Assembly: GCA_015063165.1 (NCBI GenBank)
Contig: SUSZ01000009.1
Span: forward strand, 1-63,155
Origin: Thermoplasmata archaeon
GTDB lineage: Archaea > Thermoplasmatota > Thermoplasmata > Methanomassiliicoccales > Methanomethylophilaceae
DNA: 63,155 nt
Reading direction: 5' to 3'
In this document: positions 43,401 through 50,641 of the stretch, one piece after another
Layout: every line of letters begins with the position of its first letter
How positions within the stretch are numbered: position 1 is the first letter of the stretch
Notes under the pieces: model-generated
Told to the model about the DNA's origin: nothing
Database searches by the model: none
What the model saw: the letters and a program-made list of their open reading frames with translations, nothing else
Made by a program: the position numbers and the translations under genes

Positions 43401-45351
43401 CGGCACCAGGGTCGTTCCCCCGTCGGACCCGACGAGGGACGGCTACGAGTTCGCCGGATGGGAGCCCTCCCTCCCGGCGACCATGCCAGCCCGGGACCTG
43501 ACCCTGGCCGCCGCATGGATTAGGACGGCCCCCAGCATACACACCATCACCTTCGACCCGGCCGGAGGGAGCGCGGTCCCCAGCATCACGAAAGAGACCG
43601 GCTCAGCTGTGGCAGCCCCGCCCTCTCCTGTAAAGACTGGCCACACGTTCGCCGGATGGGACCCGGCGCTCCCCTCCGTCATGCCGGACAGGGATGTGAC
43701 GCTCGTCGCCAGATGGGCCGTCAACAGCTACACCATAACGTTCAACCCAGCTGGAGGGAGCGCTGTCCCCAGCATAACCCAGGATTACGGCAGCGCCGTC
43801 AAGGCCCCCTCGGAGCCTGTCAGGACAGGGTACACGTTCAGTGGCTGGGAACCCTCGCTCCCGGCGACCATGCCCGCGAGTAACATGACCCTCGTCGCCA
43901 GGTGGGACGAATCCGCGAGCCTCGACGGCCTCCCAGGGAAGATCACGGTGGCCTACACCTCCATCGAGACGGTCGCGCTCCCGTCCGGCGCTTCATTCCG
44001 GATCGCGGACGCGTCAGTGGCCTCCGCCAGCATGGACGGGGCCTTCCTGGCCGTCACCGGCCTGGTGGAGGGATCCACCGACATCACGGTGTCATTGGGA
44101 GGCTCCGAGCGCACCGTCGCGGTCGAGGTGGTGCCTCTCACGTTCGTCAACGACAAGGGCAACACGGAGCGCCATTCGTGCAGGTCGTCCCCGGACGGCA
44201 GCGGAGGGTCCGTGGTCACCATCGAGGACACCGAGACCGGGGCCTCCGAGTACCTGTCGACCAGAACCGTCATGGAGAAGGACGCCAGCGGCAGGACGGT
44301 GCGCGAGACCGTATCCGCCATGGAGATGATCGACAGGGACTTCGAGAACCTCGACGAAAAGGGAGAGCCCATGTCCAGGAACTCGGAGTCGTTCACGGAG
44401 AGGGACGCCGAGGGAAACATAGTCGCGAGCACCGCGAAGATGCGCCTCTATTCGTCGTCCAGGTCCGGCGACGGGGTCATCTCGTCCACGGAGATAGTGT
44501 CCGAGTCCGACGCCCTCTCCGGCAGGAACGTGGTCACCACCACGTCCCTGACGTCCTACGCGTCCTTCGAGGAGAGCAGGGTCAAGGTGGACACCTACGT
44601 GGGCGACAGGCTCGAGTCCTCGGAGGCGTCGATGTCGGTGGAGCCCAAGGTTGACGGCCTCTCGATAGGCATCGACGGGAAGTCCGCCACCGTGGCCCTC
44701 ACCGGGGACGAGCCTATGGACATCGGGCAGCTGGTGGGGGTCCTCGCCGACATCGACGGGGTCCTCGACGTCACGGTCGAGAGCCATGTCCCGATATCCG
44801 GCGACGCCTTCAAGCACATCGCGGACGCCGGCGGGACGCTGGTGCTGCATTCCGGAGGCTCCTGGATATCCGTCGGCGAGGAGGCCCTGAGGTCCATGGC
44901 CGGCGGCGGCGAGCTGGAGTTCTCCGTCTCCGAGGCCAAGGACCTGAAGGCGAGGCAGAAGGAGGCGGCCGAAGGCGCCAAGGCGTTCACGATGGCGCTC
45001 TCCTACGGCGGGAGCGAGGTCCGCGACCTCGGCAGGTTCTCCGCCGCCATAGCCTGCGACGTGGACGTCCAGGAGGGGAAGGAGCTGAAGGTCTGGAGGA
45101 TCGACGGCTACGGTAAGAAGACCTACGCCGAGGGAGTCTCCTACTCGGACGGGCTGGTGTCCTTCGAGTCCGACCACCTGCCCCTGTTCGCGGTGGGGTA
45201 CGGGACCGAGGAGGAGCCCGAGCCCCAGGGGCCGTCCTCCGGCGGAGGGGACCTCACCGTCCCGCTGGCCGTCGGCGCCGCGATAGCGATAGCCGCCGTC
45301 CTGGCGGCCCTTATGCTGATCAGGTCCAGGAGGGGCCGATCGGGAGGATGA
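37405..45351 (+). CDS. giant InlB-repeat surface protein
   Basis: 2,648 residues from TTG 37405, chosen because TTGGAGG (37390-37396) is then correctly spaced and a signal peptide starts directly (MFKGLLPGIIMLLSVLALCV). Residues 40-115 hold a divergent InlB-like segment; about 130-690 is a PQQ/propeller-like region (PLIVGDVVYVRAGSYLYALD). Then come 23 tandem InlB B-repeats of about 63 residues (705-2168), a C-terminal segment (about 2175-2610) and a membrane helix with tail RSRRGRSGG. C-terminally anchored, extracellular. First gene of the corrinoid-type operon; three bases separate it from the BtuF-like gene. Confidence 0.85.
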   Translation: MFKGLLPGIIMLLSVLALCVGACGPGCAGDSPGTIVTSCDHGAIVDAETGKEYYGGPFQGGLVLRCVPDAGFEFVGWSVEGTAQITQDGDTIAVSSAEGAVRITAECRNYSPSTSLTPVVDEDDVLMPGEEMFMNWSFKSADLYMSGGTWLGMPSTPLIVGDVVYVRAGSYLYALDIDSGTVLHAVKSEGFGVDFYHYVSYGNGVIFDTTGYKAYDLELNYLYDIPKNLRFVTYHDGYFYGCTTSSVHNNVTYYSMFKTSLDVDSDLVNGVKTNLFEGRDEFPLFSQWGQYSAFIIRDGWAFFLEGDREARTVDGYRGITAFNIETEEHVTLDLTPLIGGMSWDDGWLTYDDGYLYLTAYIAGLFNGVGPGFENRNDAVCWVKFDFEKGCFEAPHCKDIESPSHEKFKGITSGFVVKDGHGYINARALGTETQDGVDNTGTRMISFDIGEDGEPIPVDSAASLMSHGGIVLNTAFGDVRYVYLIPYNAKEQGVYIFTDRLAGGKWTLDEEPYRAMSDPARQTFCSQGVRIGPDAQFVYYVDSGYLDCYIPVDRFRLTAIMVEDDSATAQVGYGGNAKKILSEMYPGSFISGNRMIIDGKTYTFLGLNEVTMVWEKIADIEKSTYSGKTRSTKAITEAYYRYVMLVADGSEAHTDNRSNTGDMGWYVLSGGEYQKRAVYLSETWDEVVGKGAVYSTTKPSAPAGVFTISFDSSGGSAVPSITQAAGSPVSVPSPPTREGYSFSGWDPSLPSSMPAQDMTIVARWAVNSYTITFDPNGGNAVPSITQAYGTAVKAPADPVREGYFFSGWSPALPSAMPAKDLSVRATWTKLAPRLSTISFDSNGGSAVPSITQEAGSPVKAPADPVREGHSFSGWSPALPATMPDRDVTVTAVWTVNSYTISFDSSGGSAVPSITQAYGTAVRAPSDPIREGHTFAGWEPSLPATMLSHDMTLVARWSVNMYTITFDSAGGSLVPSMKLDYGSPVAAPSSPVREGYAFSGWSPSLPATMPAMDLLLKASWEKLAPKVFTITFDSAGGSPVQSISLEVGATIRAPSEPVRTGYTFSGWEPSLPQTMPDRDVEVVAKWDVNSYTITFDSAGGSQVPSMKLDYGSPVAAPSSPVREGYVFSGWSPSLPATMPAEDLLLTARWAAKSFTIAFDSAGGTAVPSITQMYGSPVSAPPDPTREGHTFAGWEPAIPATMPDHDVTVTAGWSVNNYTISFDSKGGSPVSGITQAYGTPIRAPSNPTREGYAFAGWEPSLPATMLAGDLRLAARWEARIYTVTFDPAGGSVVPSIVHAYGSAVEAPSDPVREGYSFAGWEPSVPSTMPANDVVVVAQWTANSYTISFDSNGGSPVPSITQKYGAAVEAPSDPVREGHSFAGWEPSVPSTMPAGDLRVVARWTVNTYTISFDSAGGSEVKSITQAYGTDVKAPADPAREGYAFAGWEPSVPSTMPAGDLRVKAVWAKLAPRMSTISFDPNGGSSVGSIIQEAGTTVSVPAEPTRAGHTFAGWEPSVPSTMPAGDLRVVARWTVNTYTISFDSDGGSEVKSITQAYGTDVKAPSDPVREGHSFAGWEPSLPATMPAGDISVIARWAVNTYTISFDSAGGSHVSGIAQAYGTPIRAPSDPTREGYTFAGWEPSVPSTMPAGNLSVVALWTVNTYTITFDSDGGSEVHSIALDFGAEVVAPADPVKDGYIFIRWVPELPTTMPARDVEVKALWTKLAPRMSTISFDSTGGSPVSGITQEAGSPVAAPPDPVKEGHTFAGWDPAVPAEMPAENVILKAKWSVNSYTITFDPDGGSEVPSIILDYGADVGAPSDPVKDGYRFRGWEPSLPRTMPAMDVTAVAVWEAESYTISFDTDGGSVVPSIILEFGASVEAPADPQKDGYAFVGWAPELPSTMPARDVGVKAVWTKLAPRMSTISFDPAGGSTVPSITQEAGSPVVAPPEPTRVGYAFAGWYPAVPAEMPAENISLKATWRANSYTIHFDTGGGSAVPSITQEYGTRVVPPSDPTRDGYEFAGWEPSLPATMPARDLTLAAAWIRTAPSIHTITFDPAGGSAVPSITKETGSAVAAPPSPVKTGHTFAGWDPALPSVMPDRDVTLVARWAVNSYTITFNPAGGSAVPSITQDYGSAVKAPSEPVRTGYTFSGWEPSLPATMPASNMTLVARWDESASLDGLPGKITVAYTSIETVALPSGASFRIADASVASASMDGAFLAVTGLVEGSTDITVSLGGSERTVAVEVVPLTFVNDKGNTERHSCRSSPDGSGGSVVTIEDTETGASEYLSTRTVMEKDASGRTVRETVSAMEMIDRDFENLDEKGEPMSRNSESFTERDAEGNIVASTAKMRLYSSSRSGDGVISSTEIVSESDALSGRNVVTTTSLTSYASFEESRVKVDTYVGDRLESSEASMSVEPKVDGLSIGIDGKSATVALTGDEPMDIGQLVGVLADIDGVLDVTVESHVPISGDAFKHIADAGGTLVLHSGGSWISVGEEALRSMAGGGELEFSVSEAKDLKARQKEAAEGAKAFTMALSYGGSEVRDLGRFSAAIACDVDVQEGKELKVWRIDGYGKKTYAEGVSYSDGLVSFESDHLPLFAVGYGTEEEPEPQGPSSGGGDLTVPLAVGAAIAIAAVLAALMLIRSRRGRSGG
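39514..43908 (+). repeat. 23 tandem InlB B-repeats (about 190 bp units)
   Basis: Each unit encodes a pattern like TISFDSxGGSxVPSITQxYG..APxDPxREGYxFAGWEPSLPxTMPA. Unit borders alternate between short VNSYTI and longer KLAPRMSTI linkers. Several neighbouring units are nearly identical in DNA (around 41540-42200; also 40290-40450 versus 40670-40830), showing recent unit duplication or conversion. Confidence 0.9.
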
Positions 45352-45354
45352 GAC

Positions 45355-46773
45355 ATGCAAGCATCGACGATAAAGCTCCTGTCGGCCGCGGTCATAGCCG
45401 TGGTCGCGGTCGCGGCCGCCTCCGCGGTGGGTTTCACCGTGGACTCGACGGACGCGAGACAGGGCGTGATGATAGACTTCGCCTACTACGAAGTGGACTG
45501 GGTCGAGATGAGGTTCCCGGAGGGTATGACCGGCGACGGAGCCCTGGAGGCCGCCTGCTCGGAGAAGGGCTACGAGATAGTCAGGGACCCCGAGGGCTCG
45601 GTTTACTCCGTGGACGGGAGGACAAGGCTGCTGAACGTCGACTGGGGCATGTACGTCCTGGGGAGCGGCGGGGAGTGGGTGCAGGTCGAGGACCCGTCCA
45701 CCTACGTCGTCTCCGAGGACAGCATAGTCTCGTGGGCGCGCGCAGGGGCGGGCAGCGAGATGATGCCCGCGGTCGACCAGACCGGGTTCACCTACTACAG
45801 CTACGCGTCCGAGGGCAGGAACGCCCACGGCGAGCGCCTGAAGGTGGTCACCCTGGCCCCTTCGGTCACGGAGACCGTGTGCGCCGTAGGCGGCCTGGAC
45901 TACATAGTCGGAACCGACAGATACAGCGACTACCCCAACGCCCTCGTGGCGCGCCAGAACGACCGTACGATATCCCTGGTGGGCGGATATACGGACCCCA
46001 ACTACGAGAAGATAGTCGCGGTCAGCCCGGACATAGTCTTCCTGGACGGGGGCACCGGGGAGCACGTCGCGATGGCGGACAAGCTCCGCAAGTCCGGGGT
46101 GGGCTGCGTCGTCCTCTACGAGGCGGTGGACACCGACGACCTCCTGAAGAACCTGTGGATATGCTCGTCCGCCCTCGGCTTCCCCTGGGCGGGGAACGAG
46201 TACATCACGGACGTCGCCGAGGCGGTCGACAACATAAGCCGCATCGCGGACCTCCAGGGGAAGAAGGTGTTCGTCTCCCTCGGGGTGAGCGACACCCCGT
46301 ACACCGCGGGGTCCGGCACCTATGTGGACAGCATGCTGGAGTCCCTGGGCGCGAGGAACATCTTCGCGCAGGACTCGTCCTCGTGGTTCATGGCCTCCAA
46401 GGAGATGGTCTACGAGAGGCAGCCGGACATAATCGTGGTCATCTACGACACCGAGGAGATCACCTCCCAGAGGGAGTACCGCCTCCTCCTGTCCCATTTC
46501 AACGACCTGTGGAAGAAGACCCCCGCCTACAGGAACGGCGAGGTCTACGTCTTCTCCGGGGACGCCGCCAGCCTCCTCTCGAGGGCGGGTGCCAGGCTCC
46601 CGGAGGCGCTAGAGCTCCTGGCCAAGATAACGAGCCCGGAGCCCTTCATCATGGCCGACCCCACCGACGTGGTGGGCGTGAAGTACTACAACGACTCGTA
46701 TAACGACCCGGACAACGGGTACCTCCGCTACGTGAAGGCGCAGGGGCTGATGGAATGGCAAAGGGGATCCTGA
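45355..46773 (+). CDS. btuF: BtuF-like corrinoid/metal-chelate-binding protein with N-terminal DUF4430-like domain
   Basis: 472 residues. Signal peptide or anchor to about 30. Residues 35-130 resemble a transcobalamin-C-like (DUF4430) domain (VYSVDG...W-x-MYVL-x-SGGEWVQ). Residues 160-420 are a class III periplasmic-binding domain: VTLAPSVTETVCAVGGLDYI, then GTDRYSDYP, close to BtuF, and SPDIVFLDGG. Delivers substrate to the permease encoded two genes downstream. Siderophore binding is the alternative; the DUF4430-like neighbours and the YP motif favour corrinoid. Overlaps the next gene by 19 bases. Confidence 0.75.
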   Translation: MQASTIKLLSAAVIAVVAVAAASAVGFTVDSTDARQGVMIDFAYYEVDWVEMRFPEGMTGDGALEAACSEKGYEIVRDPEGSVYSVDGRTRLLNVDWGMYVLGSGGEWVQVEDPSTYVVSEDSIVSWARAGAGSEMMPAVDQTGFTYYSYASEGRNAHGERLKVVTLAPSVTETVCAVGGLDYIVGTDRYSDYPNALVARQNDRTISLVGGYTDPNYEKIVAVSPDIVFLDGGTGEHVAMADKLRKSGVGCVVLYEAVDTDDLLKNLWICSSALGFPWAGNEYITDVAEAVDNISRIADLQGKKVFVSLGVSDTPYTAGSGTYVDSMLESLGARNIFAQDSSSWFMASKEMVYERQPDIIVVIYDTEEITSQREYRLLLSHFNDLWKKTPAYRNGEVYVFSGDAASLLSRAGARLPEALELLAKITSPEPFIMADPTDVVGVKYYNDSYNDPDNGYLRYVKAQGLMEWQRGS

Positions 46774-48641
46774 TCCTGCTGGCCCTCCTCGCGGCCTCTG
46801 CGTCCCTCCTGACTGTGGCTGACGCCTCCTGTGCCGAGGGCCAGGACGCCCTGCTGATAGACTTCGGCAACGGCCATACTGAATGGTCGGACCTCCAGCG
46901 CGGGGGCACCATAGAGTCGGCGGTGTCCCTGTCCATCGGCGGCCGCGCCGCCTTCGCCGACTCCGATAGCGGGAGGAGCCTGGTCTCAGTGGACGGCGTC
47001 TCCGGGGTCGTCGTCGGGAAGGGCGCGGCCAGGCAGGCGTGCGGATGGCGCATATACGCATGGAACTCCGTGGAATGGGAGTTCCTCACCTCCGACGCCT
47101 CCGACAGGTACGCCGGAGGGCCGATAGCCCTGGGATACTACCCGAAGGACTCCGTGGTACCAGTGGCGAGCCCCGACTGCCGCGACGTCTGGACCTCGTT
47201 CCGCGGGAACTCCTCCTCGTCCGGTGTCAGCATGTCCGCCGGCCCGGAGCGCGTGGCGAGCCCCCTGGAGTGGTCCGTCACCTACGCCGGAGCCGTGGAC
47301 GCGTCCGTGCTCTACGCCGACGGCATGATCTACCACACAGTGGCGGGGAAGTACGGCGCCGTGGGCACCGACGGCCTGGCCAGGGTGTGCTGCCTCGACC
47401 CTGTCAACAGGGAGGTCCTCTGGTCCGTGACATACTCCAACTCGGGGAACACCGAGATAACGACCCCGGTGATCGTAGGGGGCCTGATAGTCGTCACCTC
47501 CGGGAACTGGCACGTCTACTGCCTGGACCGCTTCACCGGGGAGCCCGTCGCGGAGCTGGCCCCCTCGGGGGAGGACGGCGACATGTGCAGGGGATCCATG
47601 CTCTCAACCTACATACCCAGGAAGGGCGACGAGTCCGTCAGGAACGACAGGATACACCTAGAAGGGGGGATGACCAACGCCGTCTACGACTCCGGCGTGC
47701 TCTACTTCGGCACCTCCGACGGCATCCTGCGCTGCTTCTCGGTGGACCGCGAGGACGGGTTCAGGGAGATCTGGAACCATGTCCCGGCCTCCGACGTCAG
47801 GGGATGCTTCTACTACCATCCTCCCGTGGTGTGCGACCACGGCGGTGCGAAGCGCGTCCTCATCGGCAACTACGGCGGCGGTCTGGTCTGCGTGGACGGG
47901 CTGACGGGCTCCGGCCTGTGGTCCCAGAAGGTCACGGACGCGTCCGGGAAGGCCGTGGGCCAGGTCACGTCCATCACAGTATGCGAGGGCGGCAGGGCGC
48001 TGGTTTGCTACTCCGGGGGCGAGATGAGCTCCGCCGGCGGGGGGATCATGCTGATCGACGTGGAGGACGGCTCCGTCGTATGGAAGGAGGACGTCCGCTG
48101 CGGGAGGCCCGCCGTCTTCGGGGACAGGTTCTACTCGTACGTGTCCGCGCTCCCCGGCCAGACCGTCAAGGACTCCTCCACGGGAGCGGAGGTCCCCCTG
48201 GAGAGCGGGTACTGCTCCATGTGGGTCGACGACTGCAGCCTGCTCTGGCTCAGGCAGACCGACGCGCTCTCCATAGGGGGCGTGTCCTACTGCGGCGGCA
48301 GGGTGTACAGCATGGACTACTCGCCCGGCACCGAGGGGGCGAACGGCGGATGGGTCTGGTGCCTGGACGCAGACACCGGCTCGGTCGTCTGGAAGTGCCA
48401 GGTGTCCCCGTACAGCGGGAACTCGTACAGCATGTGCTCCCCGACGGTCGTGGACGGGAGGGTCCTGGTGGGGAACGACTACGGCGCTGTCTACGTCCTG
48501 TCGGAGAAGTCCGGGAGCGAGCGCTCCCAGAGCTCAGAGATCGACTACAGGTCCGAGGGGCTGGCGCACCCCTCGTGGATCGCATTCTTCGTGCTGGTGG
48601 CCGCGGTCATAGCCGTGTCCGTCCACGCGTACAGGCGCTGA
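46755..48641 (+). CDS. membrane-anchored PQQ-type beta-propeller with DUF4430-like domain
   Basis: 628 residues. Signal peptide to about 26, then an N-terminal domain of about 105 residues (TEWSDLQRGGTIESAVSLSI, SLVSVDG, CGWRIYAWNSVEWEF) with the W..YxW..xEW pattern seen in DUF4430 domains. Residues 150-590 contain propeller blades (e.g. GGLIVVTSGNWHVYCLDRFT and WVWCLDADTGSVVWK). C-terminal helix at about 606-624. Extracellular, anchored. In the operon it may hold or present corrinoid; no PQQ enzyme residues are evident. Confidence 0.75.
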   Translation: MAKGILILLALLAASASLLTVADASCAEGQDALLIDFGNGHTEWSDLQRGGTIESAVSLSIGGRAAFADSDSGRSLVSVDGVSGVVVGKGAARQACGWRIYAWNSVEWEFLTSDASDRYAGGPIALGYYPKDSVVPVASPDCRDVWTSFRGNSSSSGVSMSAGPERVASPLEWSVTYAGAVDASVLYADGMIYHTVAGKYGAVGTDGLARVCCLDPVNREVLWSVTYSNSGNTEITTPVIVGGLIVVTSGNWHVYCLDRFTGEPVAELAPSGEDGDMCRGSMLSTYIPRKGDESVRNDRIHLEGGMTNAVYDSGVLYFGTSDGILRCFSVDREDGFREIWNHVPASDVRGCFYYHPPVVCDHGGAKRVLIGNYGGGLVCVDGLTGSGLWSQKVTDASGKAVGQVTSITVCEGGRALVCYSGGEMSSAGGGIMLIDVEDGSVVWKEDVRCGRPAVFGDRFYSYVSALPGQTVKDSSTGAEVPLESGYCSMWVDDCSLLWLRQTDALSIGGVSYCGGRVYSMDYSPGTEGANGGWVWCLDADTGSVVWKCQVSPYSGNSYSMCSPTVVDGRVLVGNDYGAVYVLSEKSGSERSQSSEIDYRSEGLAHPSWIAFFVLVAAVIAVSVHAYRR

Positions 48642-48665
48642 ACGCATTTAGACGGAGAGATGACA

Positions 48666-49859
48666 ATGGCTGCGGAAGAAGCAGGCGGGCCGGAGGGCGG
48701 GGCGTCCCCGCCGGGCCCGGGGAAGGGCAGGAGGCTGAAGGGCCTCGTGTCCACGATGAAGAAGGGATACAGCGGCATGAGGGACGACATGTCCCCGGAG
48801 GACGACGACAGGAGCGAGATCTCCATCAAGCGCAGGAGGTTCGCCATAATAGTCCTCCTGGGGGCGTTCCTGTGCATCGCCATGTTCCTTGTCTCGATAT
48901 CGATAGCCTCCGGAGGCATAATACCGATAAGCGACGCAATATCGTCCCTGATATCGGCGATACAGAAGGGAGGTCAGGACCTCGACCTCACCGAGATGTA
49001 CATATTCCAGTCGCGCCTGCCGCGCACGATAGCGGCGATAGGGGTCGGCGCGGGCCTCGCCACTGCGGGGTGCATGTTCCAGGCGCTCATCAGGAACCCT
49101 CTGGTGGACCCGTACATCACCGGCGTGTCGTCCGGGGCAGGATGCACCGCGATAGCCGTCGTGGTCCTGGGGATATCCATATCCGCGCTGAGCGACTTCA
49201 GCAACTACATAATACCCGTCGCGGCCGTCCTCGGGGGCCTCCTGGCCTTCGGGATAACGCTGGCCGTGGCCGAGAGCGCCGGCGGGACGGCGACCAACTA
49301 CATCCTTTCCGGTACGATCGTCGGTTTCGCGTTCACCTCGGTCCAGACCATCTTCCTGTCGCTGGAGAAGGACAACCTCACCAACGTCATGTGGTGGCTC
49401 TACGGGAGCTTCGCCAACATAACCTGGGAGAACGCGTTCCTGGTGCTCATACCGGCGTTGGCCATATCGCTGATCGCGATGCTCTGGGCCAGGGAGTTCA
49501 ACCTCTTCATGACAGGGGAGGACCAGGCGAGGCAGTCCGGGCTGGAGGTCAGGAGGTTCAAGGCGGGCATGATGGTCGTCGCGTCGGTCCTGACCTCGGT
49601 CTGCGTCGCGTTCGTCGGGATAATCGGCTTCGTCGGGCTGGTGATACCGCACGCATGCCGCATGCTGATGGGCGGGGACCACCGCCTGATAATGCCCGCG
49701 TCGATAGTGCTGGGCGCGTGCCTTATGCTCTTCGCGGACCTGGCGGCCAGGGTGGCCATAGCCCCTCTGGAGATACCGGTCGGGGCCGTCACGGCGCTCA
49801 TCGGGACGCCGGTGTTCGCCTACATGCTCATAAGGAGGGGGCGCGACTATGACGGATGA
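48666..49859 (+). CDS. btuC: FecCD/BtuC-type ABC importer permease
   Basis: 397 residues. An acidic/basic cytoplasmic N-terminal extension of about 55 residues precedes about ten membrane helices. RLPRTIAAIGVGAGLATAGC and NPLVDPYITGVSSGAG match the conserved FecCD region, and GFVGLVIPHACRM the coupling-helix region. I prefer ATG 48666 over 48660 because GGAGAG then has normal spacing. Works with the ATPase whose gene overlaps its stop and with the BtuF-like protein. Confidence 0.88.
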   Translation: MAAEEAGGPEGGASPPGPGKGRRLKGLVSTMKKGYSGMRDDMSPEDDDRSEISIKRRRFAIIVLLGAFLCIAMFLVSISIASGGIIPISDAISSLISAIQKGGQDLDLTEMYIFQSRLPRTIAAIGVGAGLATAGCMFQALIRNPLVDPYITGVSSGAGCTAIAVVVLGISISALSDFSNYIIPVAAVLGGLLAFGITLAVAESAGGTATNYILSGTIVGFAFTSVQTIFLSLEKDNLTNVMWWLYGSFANITWENAFLVLIPALAISLIAMLWAREFNLFMTGEDQARQSGLEVRRFKAGMMVVASVLTSVCVAFVGIIGFVGLVIPHACRMLMGGDHRLIMPASIVLGACLMLFADLAARVAIAPLEIPVGAVTALIGTPVFAYMLIRRGRDYDG

Positions 49860-50637
49860 CGACGTATTGAGGGTGGAGGGCCTCGGCATAAGGTTCGGCG
49901 ACTTCGAGGCGCTGCACGACATAAGCTTCTCCCTGCCGAAGGGGCTGCTTGTAGGGCTGATCGGCCCCAACGGGTGCGGGAAGTCCACGATGATGAAGTG
50001 CATATCCAAGCTGCACACCGACTGGACGGGGAGGATCTCCGTCGCCGGCCAGGACATAGCCGGGTTCAGGGCCAAGGACGTCGCCAGGATGGTCGCGAAC
50101 GTCCCCGCAGAGCCCGGCCCGCTGTTCGGTACCACGGTCATGGAGCTGGTGATGCTCGGGAGGTACCCGTTCGTGAACAAGGTGTGGTGGGAGTCCAGGG
50201 AGGACGAAAGGCTGGTGCGCGAGGCCCTGCGGACGTTCGGGCTGGACCATCTCAGGCGCAAGGCGGTCGCCCTGTGCTCCTCCGGGGAGAAGCAGCGCGC
50301 GCTGATAGCGAAGGCGTACGTCCAGGACCCCAAGCTGATGCTCGTGGACGAGCCGACCTCCCACCTCGACATGAAGTACAAGCTGGAGGTCATGGAGTAC
50401 CTGCAGGGCATGTCGCGCAAGGACATGACCGTGCTTGTGGCCGAGCACGACATCTCGCTCATGGCCAGGTACTGCGACCTCTGCATAATCATGAAGGAGG
50501 GGAGGATAGTGACCATCGGGAATCCCAAGGAGGTCATAACCGAGGACCTCATCAGGGACGTCTACGAGGTGGACGCCCGCGTCGGGACGGACGTGGACGG
50601 GGAGATATACGTGCTCCCCAAGAAGTACATCCGGTGA
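49849..50637 (+). CDS. btuD: BtuD/FecE-type ABC importer ATPase
   Basis: 262 residues. Walker A GPNGCGKST near 39-47, signature CSSGEKQR (SSGE in place of SGGE) near 143, Walker B LMLVDEPTSHLD near 164-175, H-loop AEHD near 198. Energises the permease encoded upstream (11-base overlap). Complete for the family. Confidence 0.9.
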   Translation: MTDDDVLRVEGLGIRFGDFEALHDISFSLPKGLLVGLIGPNGCGKSTMMKCISKLHTDWTGRISVAGQDIAGFRAKDVARMVANVPAEPGPLFGTTVMELVMLGRYPFVNKVWWESREDERLVREALRTFGLDHLRRKAVALCSSGEKQRALIAKAYVQDPKLMLVDEPTSHLDMKYKLEVMEYLQGMSRKDMTVLVAEHDISLMARYCDLCIIMKEGRIVTIGNPKEVITEDLIRDVYEVDARVGTDVDGEIYVLPKKYIR

Positions 50638-50641
50638 TGCC

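Noticed and set aside
44092-46497. 801-residue minus-strand frame opposite the giant protein and btuF
   Set aside because: Composition of a reverse shadow; no start signal, no domain, and both plus-strand genes are clear.
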